Assembly: GCA_963747405.1 (NCBI GenBank)
Contig: CAVVFG010000014.1
Location: forward strand, 123,166 to 187,165
DNA length: 64,000 bases
Direction: 5' to 3'
Source of the DNA: Fodinibacter sp963747405
GTDB lineage: Bacteria; Actinomycetota; Actinomycetes; Actinomycetales; Dermatophilaceae
The notes under the pieces are model-generated. The model made no database searches and had not been told where the DNA came from. It was given only the letters and a program-made list of their open reading frames with translations. The position numbers and the translations under genes are program-made. Shown piece by piece: positions 23,906 through 32,174 of this stretch. Position 1 is the first letter of the stretch. Each line of letters begins with the position of its first letter.

Positions 23906-25420
23906 GGCGCTGGGCCCGGTGCCGCTGCGCCCCCGCACGGTCGCCCAGAGCGCGGCGACGTCGCGGCGGTTGAGCAGCAGCCACGCCACGGCGAAGGCCG
24001 TCGCGGCACCGAGCTGGGCCAGTGCTCCGGCCGGCCCGGCGACCTGTCGGGAGAGCTCGGCGAGCACGAGCACGACCGCCGTGCCGCCGACCAGCTTCGC
24101 GGCCAGGCCGAGCCAGCGGTGCCGCTCGACCCACCACACGGTGGCGAGCAGGCCGAGCGAGGCCAGCCCCGAACCCACGAGGTAGCCCACGGCCACGCCG
24201 ACCGTGCCGTAGCGCGGCGCGAGGAAGGGCCACACCGCCAGGCTCACGACCAGCCCGCAGACGTTGACCACGGCCACCTCGCGCGGCCCCCGCACCCGGG
24301 TGGACTGCAGCGTCGTGGACGCGCCCAGGGCGATCGAGGTGAGCATCACGGCGACGAGCAACACGGGGAGGATCTCGGCGGCGGCGTCGTACTCCTCGCC
24401 CCACACGACCGCGATGGCGAGCGGGCTCACGATGACGAGCACCCCGAACACGCCGACGAAGATGGCGGTCAGCCGGCGGGCGATGGCGTCGCTCTGGGAG
24501 TGCACCGCGGCTCGGTCGCCGCGCCCCGCCGCGGCGACCAGCGGTGGCACGAACACCGTGCTCAGGGCGACCGAGAGCATGGATGCCGGTGTCGCCAGGG
24601 TGAGTGCGGCGCCGAAGTCGCCGGCCCGCGCCGGCCCGGCGTAGTGGTGGGCGGCGAGCTGCGAGAGCTGGAGCAGCCCGCCGCTGGCGAGACCGCTGAC
24701 CGCACCGAACAGCACGAAGTGGTCGATCTGCCGCCGCAGGGTCGGGTCGACCCGGCCGGCCACTCGGGCCGGCCAGGACACCGCCGCGAACAGCGCGTAG
24801 CCCAGGGCGAGGGGCAGCAGGGCGAGGGGCGTGAGGTCGAGGGCGAGCACCACTGCGACGGCCACCAGGGCGGCCGCACCGGCGATGGTGTCCCAGACGG
24901 CGACGTGCCGGAACTTCAGGGCGCCGTACTGGATGCCGCGCAGCGTGATGTACATCGAGTACGAGACGGCGAGCAGGACGGTACCGACGGTGTGCGCCGC
25001 GCTGAAGCCGAGCACCGCCGACCCGACGAGCGCCAGCACCGTGGGCAGCACCAGGGCGACGCGGGCGGTGCGCACCGCCAGGTGCCGCGCGACGACGGCG
25101 GCCGCCTCGTCCTTGCCGAGGGTCGCCTCCGCCGCGACGAACCGGGTGCCGGCCACGGAGGCCGGAGCGGCCCACACCTGGCTGGTGAACACCGACAGCG
25201 ACAGCGAGGTGGTGGTCTGGCCGAGCAGCACCCGGGAGCCGAGGTGGCCGACGAGCACGCCGTAGAGCAGCCGGGCCAGGCCCTGCACCGCCGTGGCGTA
25301 GGTGCTCAGGGCCGCCCGGGAGCGCAGGCTCGCGTCGGCGGGTGGGGCAGCGATGGGGGCCGCCGGCGCCGCCTCGAGGCCGGGGTCCGGCCCGTCGAGG
25401 GCGGACGGCTCCTGCGGCAT
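23903..25420 (-). CDS. Polysaccharide (Wzx/MATE-like) flippase (505 aa)
   Basis: About 12-14 hydrophobic helices in the MOP-superfamily pattern include TYATAVQGLARLLYGVLVG at the first helix and VNVCGLVVSLAVWPFLAPRYG later. A polar N-terminal tail with Asp/Pro/Ala-rich text precedes the first helix. The start ATG 25420 is chosen because TATGCT (minus strand, 25432-25427) lies 6 nt upstream; an upstream ATG at 25447 would add nine residues. Proteins of this type flip lipid-linked oligosaccharides. It gives this region a third export route besides two ABC systems and precedes two GT2 genes in the same direction. Confidence 0.87.
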   Translation of the reverse strand: MPQEPSALDGPDPGLEAAPAAPIAAPPADASLRSRAALSTYATAVQGLARLLYGVLVGHLGSRVLLGQTTTSLSLSVFTSQVWAAPASVAGTRFVAAEATLGKDEAAAVVARHLAVRTARVALVLPTVLALVGSAVLGFSAAHTVGTVLLAVSYSMYITLRGIQYGALKFRHVAVWDTIAGAAALVAVAVVLALDLTPLALLPLALGYALFAAVSWPARVAGRVDPTLRRQIDHFVLFGAVSGLASGGLLQLSQLAAHHYAGPARAGDFGAALTLATPASMLSVALSTVFVPPLVAAAGRGDRAAVHSQSDAIARRLTAIFVGVFGVLVIVSPLAIAVVWGEEYDAAAEILPVLLVAVMLTSIALGASTTLQSTRVRGPREVAVVNVCGLVVSLAVWPFLAPRYGTVGVAVGYLVGSGLASLGLLATVWWVERHRWLGLAAKLVGGTAVVLVLAELSRQVAGPAGALAQLGAATAFAVAWLLLNRRDVAALWATVRGRSGTGPSA

Positions 25421-25426
25421 CGAAGC

Positions 25427-25432
25427 AGCATA
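25427..25432 (-). promoter_or_regulatory. -10 box (TATGCT) of the flippase gene, leaderless
   Basis: Minus-strand TATGCT is spaced 6 nt from ATG 25420 with no ribosome-binding site. Confidence 0.55.
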
Positions 25433-25589
25433 CCGAGCGTCGTGCATCACGTTTTCGTGGTACGGGAGATGCACGAGTGCCCGAGGTGAAACTGTTGATG
25501 ACGCAACCGCAGCCACCTGACGGGTTCCCTGAACCGCTCCGCCGCGGCCTGCTCGACGGGTGGGTTACCGAACCTCTCTAGGTCGAGCC

Positions 25590-28500
25590 ATGAGAACTCT
25601 CCGCATCATCACCGTGTCCACCCTGCTCGCCACCAGCGCCGTCGTCGGCCCCGTCGTCTCCGTGGGGGCCGCCCCGCACGCCGTGCGGCCCTCGGTCGAA
25701 CGAGTGCCCATGCCGGCGGCATCGCCGGTCGCGAGCACCCCCGCCGCCACGACCGCGAACGGCGCCGCCGCGAGCGCCACCGCGACCGTCGAGAGCCTGC
25801 TCACCCGTGCCACCGACGGTGCCGACGTGGTCGGGGTGGGCTTCCCGGATGCCGCCGCGGCCCGCGGCGTGAGCGTCACGGTCCGCAGCATGACCGACGG
25901 GCGGTGGGGGGCGTGGACCGCGGTGCCCCTCAGCGACTCCGCTCCCGACCCGGGTAGCGCGGAAGCGGCCCGGGCCAAGGTCGCGACCGAGCCGGTGGGG
26001 GTGACCGGGTCCGAGCAGGTGCAGCTGCGAGTGAGTGCGAGCGCCACCACCGCTCGGCTGGAGGGTCTCGAGGCGACGTTCGTCGATGGTGGCACCAGTG
26101 CCGCTGACGCGTCGCTGGGGGACCTCCCGGCCGCCAGCGCCTCGGCCTCCGTGGTGCAGCCGAGCATCATCACCCGCGCCGAGTGGGGGGCCGACGAGCG
26201 ACTGCGCACCTGCAGCAGCCCGAGCTACGTGGACAGCGTCAAGGGTGCGATCGTGCACCACACCGTGAACTCCAACACCTACACGGCCGAGGCCGCCCCG
26301 GCCCTGCTCCGCAGCATCTACGCCTACCACGTCACCGGCAACGGCTGGTGCGACGTCGGCTACAACTTCTTCGTCGACCGCTTCGGCCGGCTCTACGAGG
26401 GTCGCTTCGGTGGCATGGCGAAGAACGTCGTCGGCGCCCAGGCGGGCGGCTTCAACTCGCAGACCTTCGGGGTCTCCTCGATCGCGAACCACGACCCCGC
26501 GACGGCCGGTGCCGTGGTGCCGTCGTCGGCCGTGCTGACGGCCATCGGCAAGCTCATCGGGTGGAAGGCCTGGCTCAACGGCTGGAGCCCGGACACCTCC
26601 GCCAGCTTCACCTCCGCGGGCAGCACGCGCTGGCCGTCCGGCAAGGTGATCACCGAGCCGCGGGTGACCGGGCACAGCGACTACAGCCTCACCGCGTGCC
26701 CCGGCGACCTGATGTACTCGCGGCTGTCCACGGTGCGCAGCACCGCCACGGCGGTCTACAAGGCGGGAGTGTCCACCTCGACCGGCACCGAGCCGGTCCC
26801 GGTGGTCGAGACGTACACTCGCCCGGCGGGTACGTCGTTCAGCCTCTCCGGGCGCGGCTACGGCCACGGGCGGGGGATGAGCCAGTACGGCGCCTACGGT
26901 GCCGCCCTGCAGGGCCTCAGCCGTGACCAGACCCTGGCGTTCTACTACCCCGGTACCACCCTCAGCACGGCCATCAAGAACCCGACGGTGCGCGTGAACC
27001 TCACCGCGCTCGGCTCGACGAGCACCCAGCTGGCCACGACGCCGCACCTCGTCGTCTCCGACGGCAGCAAGACCGGGTCGCTCAACGTCAGGAACTCCGA
27101 CGGGACGCTGCGCGCCAGGTGGCGTGTCGTCGCCGACAGCGCGGGCCTGAGCCTGCAGTGGCTGCAGGGCGGGAAGTGGCGGAGCACGAGCAGCTGGAAG
27201 GGCACCAAGCCCTTGTCCTTCACCGAGTCGGTGCTGGGCAAGGTGCGGGTCGTCATGCCCGACGGAACCCAGCGCGACTATCGGCGCACGATCCGCAGCA
27301 TCCGGTCCGGGTCCGGCGTGATGACGCTCAGCGTGCTGTCGATGAACTACTACCTGCAGAGCGTCGTGCCCTCCGAGATGCCGGCGTCGTGGCCGGCCAC
27401 GGCCCTGCAGGTGCAGGCGGTGGCGGCGCGCACCTACGCGGCGTACGAGATGGCGCACCGACCTGCCGGCTCCGCGTTCGACCTGTGCGACTCCACGTCG
27501 TGCCAGGTCTACACGGGCCTGGCCGGCTACACGGCCGGCGGCGCCCTGGTGCCCCACGAGCGCGCCACCTCCACCGCTGCAGTGACCGCCACCAACGGGC
27601 TGGGTGTCTTCTACGGCGGCGCCCCCGCCTTCACCCAGTTCACCTCGTCGAACGGCGGTCAGACGGTGGCGTCCTCGCTGGCCTACCAGGTGTCGAAGGC
27701 CGACCCCTATGACGACGTGGCCGCGGGCAGCACGAGCCGGTGGACCACCTCGATCCCGATCAGCACGCTCGAGAAGGCCTACCCCACCGTCGGAACCCTC
27801 AAGGCCCTGCGGATCGACAAGCGTGACGGCCTCAACGCCTGGGGCGGGCGCGTCTCGAGCGTGACCGTCATCGGGTCGGCCGGCTCCAAGACCGTCAGCG
27901 GCGACTCCTTCCGGTCGGCGATGGGCCTGCGCAGCACGTGGTGGACCGTCACCTCGGCGCCGGCCGCGTCCGCGGCGTCCTACCCCAAGGACCTCGACGG
28001 CGACCAGCGTGCCGACCTGCTCGTGGCCGACCGCAGCGGCACCATGCGGCTGCTCTCCGGCAACGGCGGCGGCGCGTTCACCGTGAAGACGATGGATGCG
28101 GGCTGGGCCGGCCGCGGCCTGATCGCCGACGTCGGCGCCTGGGACGGCGACAACCGCCACGACGTCGTCGAGCGCGAGTCGGGCACGCTCTACTACCACC
28201 CGGGCGACGGCGCCGGTGGGTTCTACCCTCGGGTGGCCATCAGCCCCAACTGGGACACCGTCAACCTGGTCGCCGGCGCCGGTGACATGGACCGCGACGG
28301 GTACACCGACTTCCTGGCCCGCACCACCTCGGGGCAGCTCAAGGTCTACCGCGGCAACGGCAAGGGCGGTGTGCTCAACACGATCTACATCAGCAAGGGC
28401 TGGAACGCCTACCGCCTCGTGTTCTCGCCCGGCGACCTCACCGGCGACGGCAGGCTCGACGTCCTCGCGGTGCGCGCCAGCGACGGCGTGATGCTGCTCT

Positions 28501-28742
28501 TCCCCGGCACCGGCACCGGCAAGCTCGGCACGGCGAAGGTGGTGAGCGGCTCGTGGGACGGCTACTGCAAGCTGATCGGCGTGGGCGACGTCACCGGCGA
28601 CGGTCTCGACGACGTGGTGGCCCGGCACACGTCCGACGGCGCGATGGTGGTCTTCGCGGGCAACGACATGGGCGCCCTCTCGCTCGACAGCACGGTGTCG
28701 GGCACCGCCACCTGGGCGACCTGGACGACCTGGCCGCTCTGA
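25590..28742 (+). CDS. Secreted amidase-SpoIID/LytB-FG-GAP fusion protein (1050 aa)
   Basis: A signal peptide (MRTLRIITVSTLLATSAVVG, then a VGAAPHA region) is followed by an Ala/Thr-rich beta segment. A PGRP/Amidase_2 domain spans about residues 195-385, with VHHT (H223/H224), WCDVGYNFFVDRFGRLYEGR, and GHSD with TACPGD giving the Zn pattern H362-x7-C370. A SpoIID/LytB domain spans about 408-790 (RGYGHGRGMSQYGA, and VVPSEMPASWP with Glu596, then QAVAARTYA). Four or more FG-GAP/VCBS-like repeats begin near residue 796 (DLDGDQRADLLV and similar). An amidase removes stem peptides and SpoIID cleaves denuded glycan, so the fusion could do both steps. ATG 25590 has no clear ribosome-binding site. 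Confidence 0.92.
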   Translation: MRTLRIITVSTLLATSAVVGPVVSVGAAPHAVRPSVERVPMPAASPVASTPAATTANGAAASATATVESLLTRATDGADVVGVGFPDAAAARGVSVTVRSMTDGRWGAWTAVPLSDSAPDPGSAEAARAKVATEPVGVTGSEQVQLRVSASATTARLEGLEATFVDGGTSAADASLGDLPAASASASVVQPSIITRAEWGADERLRTCSSPSYVDSVKGAIVHHTVNSNTYTAEAAPALLRSIYAYHVTGNGWCDVGYNFFVDRFGRLYEGRFGGMAKNVVGAQAGGFNSQTFGVSSIANHDPATAGAVVPSSAVLTAIGKLIGWKAWLNGWSPDTSASFTSAGSTRWPSGKVITEPRVTGHSDYSLTACPGDLMYSRLSTVRSTATAVYKAGVSTSTGTEPVPVVETYTRPAGTSFSLSGRGYGHGRGMSQYGAYGAALQGLSRDQTLAFYYPGTTLSTAIKNPTVRVNLTALGSTSTQLATTPHLVVSDGSKTGSLNVRNSDGTLRARWRVVADSAGLSLQWLQGGKWRSTSSWKGTKPLSFTESVLGKVRVVMPDGTQRDYRRTIRSIRSGSGVMTLSVLSMNYYLQSVVPSEMPASWPATALQVQAVAARTYAAYEMAHRPAGSAFDLCDSTSCQVYTGLAGYTAGGALVPHERATSTAAVTATNGLGVFYGGAPAFTQFTSSNGGQTVASSLAYQVSKADPYDDVAAGSTSRWTTSIPISTLEKAYPTVGTLKALRIDKRDGLNAWGGRVSSVTVIGSAGSKTVSGDSFRSAMGLRSTWWTVTSAPAASAASYPKDLDGDQRADLLVADRSGTMRLLSGNGGGAFTVKTMDAGWAGRGLIADVGAWDGDNRHDVVERESGTLYYHPGDGAGGFYPRVAISPNWDTVNLVAGAGDMDRDGYTDFLARTTSGQLKVYRGNGKGGVLNTIYISKGWNAYRLVFSPGDLTGDGRLDVLAVRASDGVMLLFPGTGTGKLGTAKVVSGSWDGYCKLIGVGDVTGDGLDDVVARHTSDGAMVVFAGNDMGALSLDSTVSGTATWATWTTWPL

Positions 28743-28752
28743 CCCCCGAGCG

Positions 28753-28809
28753 CGAACGAACGGCCAGGGCGGATGCCGGGCTCCGGCACCCGCCCTCGCC
28801 GTTCGTTCG
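28753..28809 (+). terminator. Long nested hairpin terminator after the amidase gene
   Basis: The arms CGAACGAACGGC (28753-28764) and GCCGTTCGTTCG (28798-28809) pair perfectly. They enclose further nested arms, GGCGG with CCGCC and TGCCGG with CCGGCA, around a 3-nt loop. It starts 11 bp past the stop and has no U-tract. Confidence 0.8.
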
Positions 28810-28820
28810 AACAGGATGAA

Positions 28821-29003
28821 GTTTCTGAGAAGCCCATCGGGCAATTAGGGGGATTCGACTGCGGCCCCCACACGACCGATGGGACAACTGAGGGACCAGG
28901 TTGTCCTCGCGTCGTGGATGTGCACCTCGTGACGTCCGCGGCACGAGGTGCCCGGTGCGCCTTCTCCCCTGCCGGAGGCGCCCCCTGCCCGAGGAGCACC
29001 ACC
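28821..29003 (+). promoter_or_regulatory. Structured 5' leader A, related to leader B at 31983-32174
   Basis: The conserved opening GTTTCTGAGAAG (28821-28832) is followed by CCCATCGG/CCGATGGG (28833-28840 with 28876-28883) with an inner GGGGG/CCCCC. Next come GGACAAC/GTTGTCC (28882-28888 with 28900-28906, loop TGAGGGACCAG), a 10-bp stem GCACCTCGTG/CACGAGGTGC (28922-28931 with 28942-28951) and GCGCCT/AGGCGC (28957-28962 with 28976-28981). The first and third stems share two bases (28882-28883). GAGGAG at 28991-28996 is the ribosome-binding site. No known riboswitch consensus is recognised. Confidence 0.55.
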
Positions 29004-30428
29004 GTGACCACACCTCAGCCCGACCTTCGCCGTGCCCGGCGCCGTGCCCGCCGGATATCGGTGCGCACCATCGCCGCCCTGTCGGCCGCCATGATCGCCG
29101 TCGCGCTCCTCACCTCTCCCGCCCAGGCCGCTACGATCCCCTACCCGAAGCCCTCACGCACGCTGCCGGCCGCGCTCGACGTGGTCGCGCCGTACCAGAA
29201 GGGCACCCTCTGCCTCACCGTGAACCAGCCCGGTGCGGTCGCGTTCGCCGAGCTGCTCAACGCGACCTACGGGACGCACACCTACGGCATCCTGCGCCAG
29301 TGCGGCCAGTCCGAGCACAGTGAGGGTCGTGCGCTCGACTGGATGATCGACTCGACCAAGCCCGCCAACCTGGCCCTCGCCAACGCCCTGACCCGGTGGC
29401 TGGTGGCCCCCGACGCGCAGGGGCGTCCCGGAGCGATGGCCCGCCGCTTCGGCATCAACTACATCATCTTCAACCGCCAGGAGTGGGGTTCCTGGGCTCC
29501 CGAGCGCGGCTGGTTCCCGTACACCGGCAGCGTCCCGCACACCGACCACATCCACTTCACGTTCAACTGGGACGGCGCCTACCAGCGCACCTCGTGGTGG
29601 AGCGGCGTCGCGGTGACGACACCCCTGACCGGGCCCAGGACCTCGGCCTCGGCGCCGTCCTATCCCCGCGACGTCACGGGCGACGGTCACGCCGACGTCG
29701 TGGCGGTCGTCGCCTCCGGGGGCGCCCTGCGGGTCTACCCGAGCACCGGGGCCGGGAAATGGAAGACGGCGGTCCGGTCCGGGTCGGGCTGGAACTCCTA
29801 CGCGAAGGTGCTCACGGCCGGCACGTGGGATGACGACGCGATCTCGGACCTGATGGTGCAGGACGCGGCCGGCAGGCTCTTCCTGCGCCACGGCAACGGC
29901 AACGGCACCTTCGCCGCAGCGGTGCGGATCGGCACGGGCTGGACGGTCCACAACCTGGTGCTCCCCGTCGGTGACTTCGACGGTGACGGGTTCACCGACG
30001 TCATCGCCCGGCGAGCCGACGGTGCGTTGTTCCTGTACTCGGGCACCGGGCATGGAGGGTTCGTGCCCCACAGCGGGCGGAAGATCGGGTCCGGCTGGAA
30101 CGTCTTCGACGCGCTGTTCAGCCCCGGTGACTTCGACGGCGACGGCCATCCTGACCTGATCGGTCGTGCTCGCGACGGAGCGGTGTACCTCTACCGGGGC
30201 AACGGCGTGGGTGGCTGGCGACTGCCCCGCACGACGGTGGCCACGGGGTGGAAGCAGTACACGGCGTTGACCTCGCCCGGTGACTTCAACGGTGACGGCA
30301 GGTCGGACGTGCTCGCCCGGTCCGCCGACGGTCGTCTGTGGATGATTCCCGGCGACGGACGCGGTGGCGTGGGCGCGGCCAAGCAGGTCGGCACCGGGTG
30401 GAACATCTTCTCCACCATCCTGCCCTGA
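29004..30428 (+). CDS. Secreted LAS/M15-like peptidase with FG-GAP repeats (474 aa)
   Basis: An arginine-rich start and hydrophobic h-region (TIAALSAAMIAVALLTSPAQA) form a signal peptide. Residues ~40-215 form a LAS-type (M15/M74-like) zinc peptidase core: SEHSEGRALDW carries H105 and D112, and HTDHIHF carries H182/H184. The remainder, from about residue 219, is a run of FG-GAP/VCBS repeats (DVTGDGHADVV, DFDGDGFTDVI and similar) likely to bind carbohydrate or calcium. Expected action is cleavage of peptidoglycan cross-links. The GTG at 29004 is fixed by GAGGAG 7 nt upstream. It is a paralogue of 32175-33503 in the first ~210 residues. Confidence 0.88.
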   Translation: MTTPQPDLRRARRRARRISVRTIAALSAAMIAVALLTSPAQAATIPYPKPSRTLPAALDVVAPYQKGTLCLTVNQPGAVAFAELLNATYGTHTYGILRQCGQSEHSEGRALDWMIDSTKPANLALANALTRWLVAPDAQGRPGAMARRFGINYIIFNRQEWGSWAPERGWFPYTGSVPHTDHIHFTFNWDGAYQRTSWWSGVAVTTPLTGPRTSASAPSYPRDVTGDGHADVVAVVASGGALRVYPSTGAGKWKTAVRSGSGWNSYAKVLTAGTWDDDAISDLMVQDAAGRLFLRHGNGNGTFAAAVRIGTGWTVHNLVLPVGDFDGDGFTDVIARRADGALFLYSGTGHGGFVPHSGRKIGSGWNVFDALFSPGDFDGDGHPDLIGRARDGAVYLYRGNGVGGWRLPRTTVATGWKQYTALTSPGDFNGDGRSDVLARSADGRLWMIPGDGRGGVGAAKQVGTGWNIFSTILP

Positions 30429-30451
30429 GCCGCGTCCCGCCGGGCGGTGGG

Positions 30452-31090
30452 TCAGGCCAGGCCGACGGTGAGGGGTGCCCCGGTGGCCTCGCGGACCTGC
30501 TCCAGCGTGACGTCGGGCGCGAGCTCGCGCAGCACCAGGCCGTCACCGGTGACGTCGATGACGGCGAGGTCGGTGATGATCCGCTGCACCACGGCCTTGC
30601 CGGTGAGGGGCAGCGAGCACTCCTGCACGATCTTGTGCGAGCCGTCCTTGGCGACGTGCTCCATGAGGACGACGACCTTCTTGGCGCCGTGCACGAGGTC
30701 CATCGCGCCGCCCATGCCCTTGACCATCTTGCCGGGGATCATCCAGTTCGCGATGTCGCCGCCGGCGGAGACCTGCATGGCGCCGAGGATGGCCGCGTCG
30801 ACCTTGCCGCCGCGGATCATGCCGAAGGAGGTGGCCGAGTCGAAGTAGGAGGCGCCGCGGCGCACCGTGACGGTCTCCTTGCCGGCGTTGATCAGGTCGG
30901 GGTCGACCGCGTCGTCGGTGGGGTAGGCGCCGACGCCGAGGATGCCGTTCTCGGACTGCAGGACGATCTCGACGTCGTCGGGCACGTAGTTGGGCACCAG
31001 GGTCGGCAGGCCGATGCCGAGGTTGACGTAGGCGCCGTCCTCGAGCTCGGCGGCGGCCCGGGCGGCCATCTGCTCACGGGTCAGGGGCAT
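30452..31090 (-). CDS. scoB: CoA transferase subunit B, SCOT type (212 aa)
   Basis: This is subunit B of a 3-oxoacid (succinyl-CoA:acetoacetate) type family I CoA transferase. It contains VNLGIGLPTLVPNYV, the active-site Glu in SENGILGVGAYP, GAMQVSAGGDIANWMIPGKMVKGMGGAMDLVHGAKKV and the C-terminal GLVLRELAPDVTLEQV. Together with subunit A it moves CoA between succinyl-CoA and a 3-oxoacid such as acetoacetate, or 3-oxoadipate. ATG 31090 is 4 nt past the end of scoA, so the two are cotranscribed. The metabolic link to neighbouring wall genes is not obvious. Confidence 0.93.
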   Translation of the reverse strand: MPLTREQMAARAAAELEDGAYVNLGIGLPTLVPNYVPDDVEIVLQSENGILGVGAYPTDDAVDPDLINAGKETVTVRRGASYFDSATSFGMIRGGKVDAAILGAMQVSAGGDIANWMIPGKMVKGMGGAMDLVHGAKKVVVLMEHVAKDGSHKIVQECSLPLTGKAVVQRIITDLAVIDVTGDGLVLRELAPDVTLEQVREATGAPLTVGLA

Positions 31091-31093
31091 GGC

Positions 31094-31873
31094 TCAGGCC
31101 TCCTTGCTCGGGGTCACGGTGCGCTTCTCGATGCGCTTGTCGGCCGCCTGCTCAGCGGTGAGCGGCAGCACCCGCTGCACGAAGATGCCCGGCAGGTGCA
31201 CCGCGTCGGCGTCGAGCTCGCCGGGCTCGACGAGCTCCTCGACCTCGGCGATGGTGACCCGGCCCGCCATCGCCGCGAGGGGGTTGAAGTTGCGGCTGCT
31301 CTTGTTGAACACCAGGTTGCCGTGCCGGTCGCCCCTCCAGGCCCGCACCAGCCCGAAGTCGGCGACGATCGCGTGCTCGAGCACGTACTCGCGCTCCTGG
31401 CCGTCGTGCTCGAAGACGCGCACCTCCTTCGGTGGCGAGGCCAGGGCGACCGAGCCGTCGGCGGCGTAGCGCCACGGCAGCCCGCCGTCGGCGACCTGGC
31501 TGCCGACACCGGTGGGGGTGAAGAACGCCGGGATGCCGGACCCCCCGGCCCGCAGGCGCTCGGCCAGGGTGCCCTGGGGCGTCAGCTCGACCTCGAGCTC
31601 GCCTTCGAGGTACTGGCGGGCGAACTCCTTGTTCTCGCCGACGTAGGAGGCGACGACCCGGCGGATCTGGCCCGAGGCCAGCAGGACGCCCAGCCCCCAG
31701 CCGTCGACGCCGCAGTTGTTGGAGACGACCTCGAGGTCTCGCACGCCGGCGTCGTGCAGCTCGGCGATGAGCACGGAGGGGATGCCGCAGAGCCCGAACC
31801 CGCCGACGGCGAGGGTGGCCCCGTCGGAGATCCCGGCGACGGCGTCGGCAGGGGTGGAGACGACTTTGTCCAT
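31094..31873 (-). CDS. scoA: CoA transferase subunit A, SCOT type (259 aa)
   Basis: Subunit A of the same family I CoA transferase. It opens with a short N-terminal helix and then ATLAVGGFGLCGIPSVLI, with SNNCGVDGWGLGVLL, SYVGENKEF, TPQGTLAERLRAGGSGIPAF, FTPTGVGS and RAWRGDRHGNLVFNKSSRNFNPL. The start ATG 31873 is supported by TAGAGT (minus strand, 31886-31881) 7 nt upstream, a leaderless promoter. The gene is divergent from the leader of the PGBD peptidase gene. Confidence 0.95.
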   Translation of the reverse strand: MDKVVSTPADAVAGISDGATLAVGGFGLCGIPSVLIAELHDAGVRDLEVVSNNCGVDGWGLGVLLASGQIRRVVASYVGENKEFARQYLEGELEVELTPQGTLAERLRAGGSGIPAFFTPTGVGSQVADGGLPWRYAADGSVALASPPKEVRVFEHDGQEREYVLEHAIVADFGLVRAWRGDRHGNLVFNKSSRNFNPLAAMAGRVTIAEVEELVEPGELDADAVHLPGIFVQRVLPLTAEQAADKRIEKRTVTPSKEA

Positions 31874-31880
31874 GCCGGGC

Positions 31881-31886
31881 ACTCTA
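31881..31886 (-). promoter_or_regulatory. -10 box (TAGAGT) of scoAB, leaderless
   Basis: Minus-strand TAGAGT spaced 7 nt from ATG 31873. The 96 nt upstream of it, before leader B, contain a CGTTCGC/GCGAACG repeat (31902-31908 with 31923-31929) and AGGATC/GATCCT (31937-31942 with 31969-31974), possible operators. Confidence 0.55.
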
Positions 31887-31982
31887 GTGAGGCACGCGGC
31901 TCGTTCGCGGCCCGGGTGAGGAGCGAACGCCGACCAAGGATCTGTGGCAATGCTCACCATCTGCCGGAGATCCTGCGGGAGA

Positions 31983-32174
31983 GATGAGGTTACTGAGAAG
32001 TACATTCGTGTAATTTGATCGATCAGATTGCGGGCCGACGGCGATCAGTGGGAGAACTGAGGGGCCAGGGTGCCTGGTGTGACGGATGTGACCTCTGTGA
32101 TCCACGGCACACATGGACCTTGGTGCGTCCTTCGTCCCCTGCGAGGACGCCCCCTGCCCGAGGAGTCCTCCGCC
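31983..32174 (+). promoter_or_regulatory. Structured 5' leader B, related to leader A
   Basis: GATGAGGTTACTGAGAAG (31983-32000) matches the opening of leader A. Also shared are AATT, GATTGCGGGCC-like text, a CTGAGGGGCCAGG loop, a terminal stem and the CCCCTGCCCGAGGAG ending. The terminal stem here is GCGTCCT/AGGACGC (32125-32131 with 32144-32150); leader A has GCGCCT/AGGCGC at the same place, a compensatory difference. TGATCGATCA at 32016-32025 is a palindrome, and CGATCA recurs at 32042. Confidence 0.55.

Noticed and set aside
22233..25175. A continuous minus-strand frame of 980 codons
   Set aside because: It crosses two real genes and its extra part is Arg/Pro/Gly-rich shadow translation. 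Only the last 266 codons (start 23033) are a gene.
28821..32174. c-di-AMP (ydaO) or TPP riboswitch
   Set aside because: The leaders lack the ydaO core and the TPP consensus. Only isolated short matches such as CTGAGA are present.
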